The notes below the pieces were generated by a model. The model did not search any database. It saw only the letters and a list, made by a program, of their open reading frames with translations, and was not told where the DNA came from. From Candidatus Caccocola faecipullorum (GTDB lineage Bacteria; Synergistota; Synergistia; Synergistales; Synergistaceae), in contig DVKA01000217.1 in assembly GCA_018716365.1 (NCBI GenBank), forward strand, positions 1 to 6,485: a stretch of 6,485 nt of DNA. The letters are read 5' to 3'. Positions 4,732-6,485 of the stretch are shown here, one piece after another. How positions within the stretch are numbered: position 1 is the first letter of the stretch; each line of letters begins with the position of its first letter. A program made the translations under genes and the position numbers.

Positions 4732-5763
4732 TTATTTCAGGTAGAGTTTTTCGTCTCCGGCTATAAAATATCCGATAATCTCGGAACGTTCAAATCCGTT
4801 CGCCCTCAGGATCGGGAGCATCTCTTCGCACGCCTCGCGCGGCGCGGCGATGAGCAGCCCGCCGGAAGTCTGCGGGTCGAAAACAATGTCCTCCGCGAAA
4901 CGTCCGAGCGGCGACTGGTTTATCACCCTGTCGCCTACGTACTTCTTGTTCTCGTAAGAGCCCGCCGGGATGAGTCCCATGTTCGCCATCTCGCCGATGC
5001 CGGGAAGCAGCGGAACCTTCAGACAGTCGATTTCAAGCGACGTATGAGGCGAGGCGAGGTCGAGCGCGTGACTGCCGAGGCCGAAGCCCGTCAGGTCGGT
5101 GCAGGCGTGCACCTTTTCGCGCAGCTCTTTGGAGAAGAGCGGCGGCACGGCGTTCAGCTTCGCCATGTTTTCTTCGGCGGCCTTCACGTTCTCCGGCGCG
5201 AAGAGACCCGCCTTGATCGCCGTTACCGCGATGCCGGTTCCTACCGGCTTCGTAAGTATCAGGCAGTCGCCCTCCCGCGCCGTGCCTACGGTCCACATCG
5301 CCTTAGCGTCCACCTCGCCGAATACTACGAGGCCGTACTTCGGTTCTTCATCCTGCACGCTGTGGCCGCCCGCGAGCATCGCGTTGGCCTCTATTATCTT
5401 GTGCGCGCCGCCGTCGAGTATATCCTGAAGGACGGAGATTGGCTCGCACGACGTCGGGAAGCATACGACGTTGAGCGCGATCAGCGGCTCGCCGCCCATC
5501 GCGTAGACGTCGCTCAGCGAGTTCGCCGCGGCGATTTCTCCAAAGCGCCTCGGGTCGTCGACGACAGGCGTTATGAAATCTATCGTCAGTATGCCGATCC
5601 TGTCCTCGGTTATCTTCCACAGCGCCGCGTCCTCTCCGTGGTTCCACGACGCGAGCAGCCTGTCGGTCTTGAGGACCGGCAGCCCTCTCAGAATTTTGTC
5701 AAGCTCCGCCGGAGCTATCTTCGCCGCTCAGCCGCTTGTGCGCGCGCGTTCCGTCAGCCGCAT
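4732..5763 (-). CDS. selD: Selenide, water dikinase SelD, itself a selenoprotein (UGA at codon 12)
   Basis: SelD makes selenophosphate from selenide and ATP in the cytosol, the selenium donor for selenocysteine and selenouridine synthesis. Read through the in-frame TGA at 5728-5730, the gene encodes 343 aa, the normal family length. The N-terminus is MRLTERARTSGUAAKIAP, where Sec12 occupies the position of catalytic Cys17 of E. coli and Lys15 that of Lys20. Further family features are EDAA (44-47), NSLSDVYAMGGEP (81-93), LAGGHS (131-135), TDLTGFG (Asp223) and DPQTSGGLL (296-304). ATG 5763 is chosen because GGAG lies 8 nt upstream (5772-5775), overlapping the birA stop. Starting at the first ATG after the UGA (5499) would remove the catalytic loop and part of the ATP site. 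A SECIS-like hairpin follows the UGA. GFGLGSHAL differs slightly from the common GFGLLGH. It is probably co-transcribed with birA. Confidence 0.94.
5702..5727 (-). promoter_or_regulatory. Putative bacterial SECIS element in selD
   Basis: The stretch immediately 3' of the UGA codon (5730-5728) contains a perfect 6-bp stem AGCTCC/GGAGCT (5716-5711 and 5707-5702) closed by a GGC loop. The stem starts 11 nt after the UGA and the loop about 17 nt after it. This is the spacing and G-containing apical loop known for SelB-binding SECIS hairpins in bacterial coding regions. Confidence 0.8.
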
Positions 5764-5774
5764 TTCCACCACTC

Positions 5775-6485
5775 CTATACCGCGCGCAGATGATGCACGT
5801 CCGCCGCGGCGAATATTTTTTCTTCGGAATTTATCTCGACGACGAGCGCCCCCTCGGAGGTTACGCTCTTCGCGCGCCCCGTGAAGGTCTCGTCGTCCTG
5901 TATGACCTTTACCTCTTTGCCGAGCGTGTCGCACTCGCGCCTGTATATCGAAAGCAGCTCAGCGCCGCCGGACTTCGTGTCAAGCAGCTCCGCGTAGCGC
6001 GCGAAGGCGCCGAGCAGCGTAACGAGCACGCGCCAGCGGGGCAGTATCCTGCCGCTCTCAATCAGCGCCGAGGTCGCGGTTGCGCGCAACTCCGGCGGCA
6101 GGTCGTCCGGCTCCATATTCACGTTCAGGCCGATACCGGTGGCGGCGTAATATATCCTGTCCGGCTCTCCCGCGGCTTCGCTGAGGATGCCGCACATTTT
6201 GCGTCCGCGGCAGAGTATGTCGTTCGGCCATTTGAGCTCGGCCGGTATGCCGTACATCGCTCGCAGCGTCTCTTTTACCGCGAGGCCCGCCGCTAGGTTA
6301 AGCAGCTGCACCTCGCCCGGCTTGAGCTTCGGGCGTAGGAGCGCGGAAAAGGTGAGATTTTTCCCAGGCGTTCCCGCCCAGCTGCGGCCGCGCCGCCCGC
6401 GCCCCGCGTTCTGGGTTTCGGCGCAGGCCACTATCCCCGCCGGAGCCTCCTGCCGCGCGAGGCTTTTTATTACACTCTGCGTAGT
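5775..6485 (-). CDS. birA: Biotin-[acetyl-CoA-carboxylase] ligase BirA, catalytic domain (5' end cut by window edge)
   Basis: The product activates biotin as biotinyl-AMP and attaches it to the lysine of biotin carrier domains in the cytosol. The frame is open to the right edge; the 236 visible residues begin TTQSVIKSL, matching the STN/STQ start of the catalytic core. The GTG at 6431 is therefore internal. The biotin-binding loop reads AGRGRRGRSW (about 27-36). KWPNDI (about 85-90), KMCGILSE (about 96-103, with the conserved Lys) and GIGLNVN follow. A small beta-barrel C-terminal domain carries GKEVKVIQDDETFTGRA. Whether an N-terminal DNA-binding domain exists, which would make it also the biotin-operon repressor, cannot be seen. 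The TAG stop lies 11 nt before the selD ATG and overlaps selD's ribosome binding site, so the two genes are probably one transcript. Confidence 0.95.
   Translation of the reverse strand, partial: TTQSVIKSLARQEAPAGIVACAETQNAGRGRRGRSWAGTPGKNLTFSALLRPKLKPGEVQLLNLAAGLAVKETLRAMYGIPAELKWPNDILCRGRKMCGILSEAAGEPDRIYYAATGIGLNVNMEPDDLPPELRATATSALIESGRILPRWRVLVTLLGAFARYAELLDTKSGGAELLSIYRRECDTLGKEVKVIQDDETFTGRAKSVTSEGALVVEINSEEKIFAAADVHHLRAV

Noticed and set aside
4732..5499. SelD as a truncated gene or pseudogene starting at 5499
   Set aside because: The missing N-terminus is present in the same frame upstream, interrupted only by a TGA at the known Cys/Sec position, with a SECIS-like hairpin. Nothing else is degraded.
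5044..5793. A 249-codon + strand frame across selD
   Set aside because: It is antisense to a clear SelD reading frame and its Arg-rich composition resembles no protein family.
5736..6296. A 186-codon + strand frame across birA
   Set aside because: It is antisense to BirA motifs that are fully conserved, with no ribosome binding site or family likeness.
5775..6431. BirA starting at GTG 6431
   Set aside because: The frame stays open upstream and encodes the conserved start of the catalytic domain, so the gene continues past the window edge.

Overview
The window comes from a diderm (Gram-negative) bacterium: it carries lipid A, Kdo and LPS-transport genes. The organism also decodes UGA as selenocysteine, because its selD has an in-frame UGA at the catalytic position. 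GC is fairly high, Ile is often ATA, and TTG and GTG starts are used beside ATG. Together this would fit Synergistota (Cloacibacillus/Synergistes-like anaerobes), but that placement is inference and was not checked by any search.

Left part (1-2933, + strand): an envelope operon fabZ (5' end outside the window) - lpxA - kdsC - lptF/lptG-type permease. The junctions are a 4-nt ATGA overlap, a 1-nt gap and a 4-nt TTGA overlap, so the genes are probably translationally coupled. Both kdsC and the permease gene start with TTG. The genes act in 3-hydroxyacyl-ACP metabolism, the first acyl transfer of lipid A, Kdo formation and export of finished LPS. A strong 13-bp hairpin with a U-run closes the operon.

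Middle part (2963-4310, - strand): two tandem Lrp/AsnC-family regulator genes, about 54% identical by hand alignment. They share long identical DNA blocks, the same Shine-Dalgarno context and a near-identical 15-bp near-palindrome over an extended -10 (TGnTATAAT). This looks like a tandem duplication that kept its regulatory region, and suggests auto- and cross-regulation. The 339-base gap between the two coding regions holds the terminator of the upstream copy, an A7T6 tract and competing hairpins.

Right-middle (4310-4714, + strand): a structured leader and a 58-aa protein with a hydrophobic C-terminal tail, ended by its own terminator. It is transcribed divergently from the second lrp gene.

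Right part (4732-6485, - strand): a birA-type biotin-protein ligase, 5' end outside the window, followed after 11 nt by selD. The UGA is codon 12 of selD and a SECIS-like hairpin starts 11 nt after it. A conventional ORF call loses the first 88 residues of SelD, including the active site. No tRNA, rRNA, CRISPR array or mobile element was seen.
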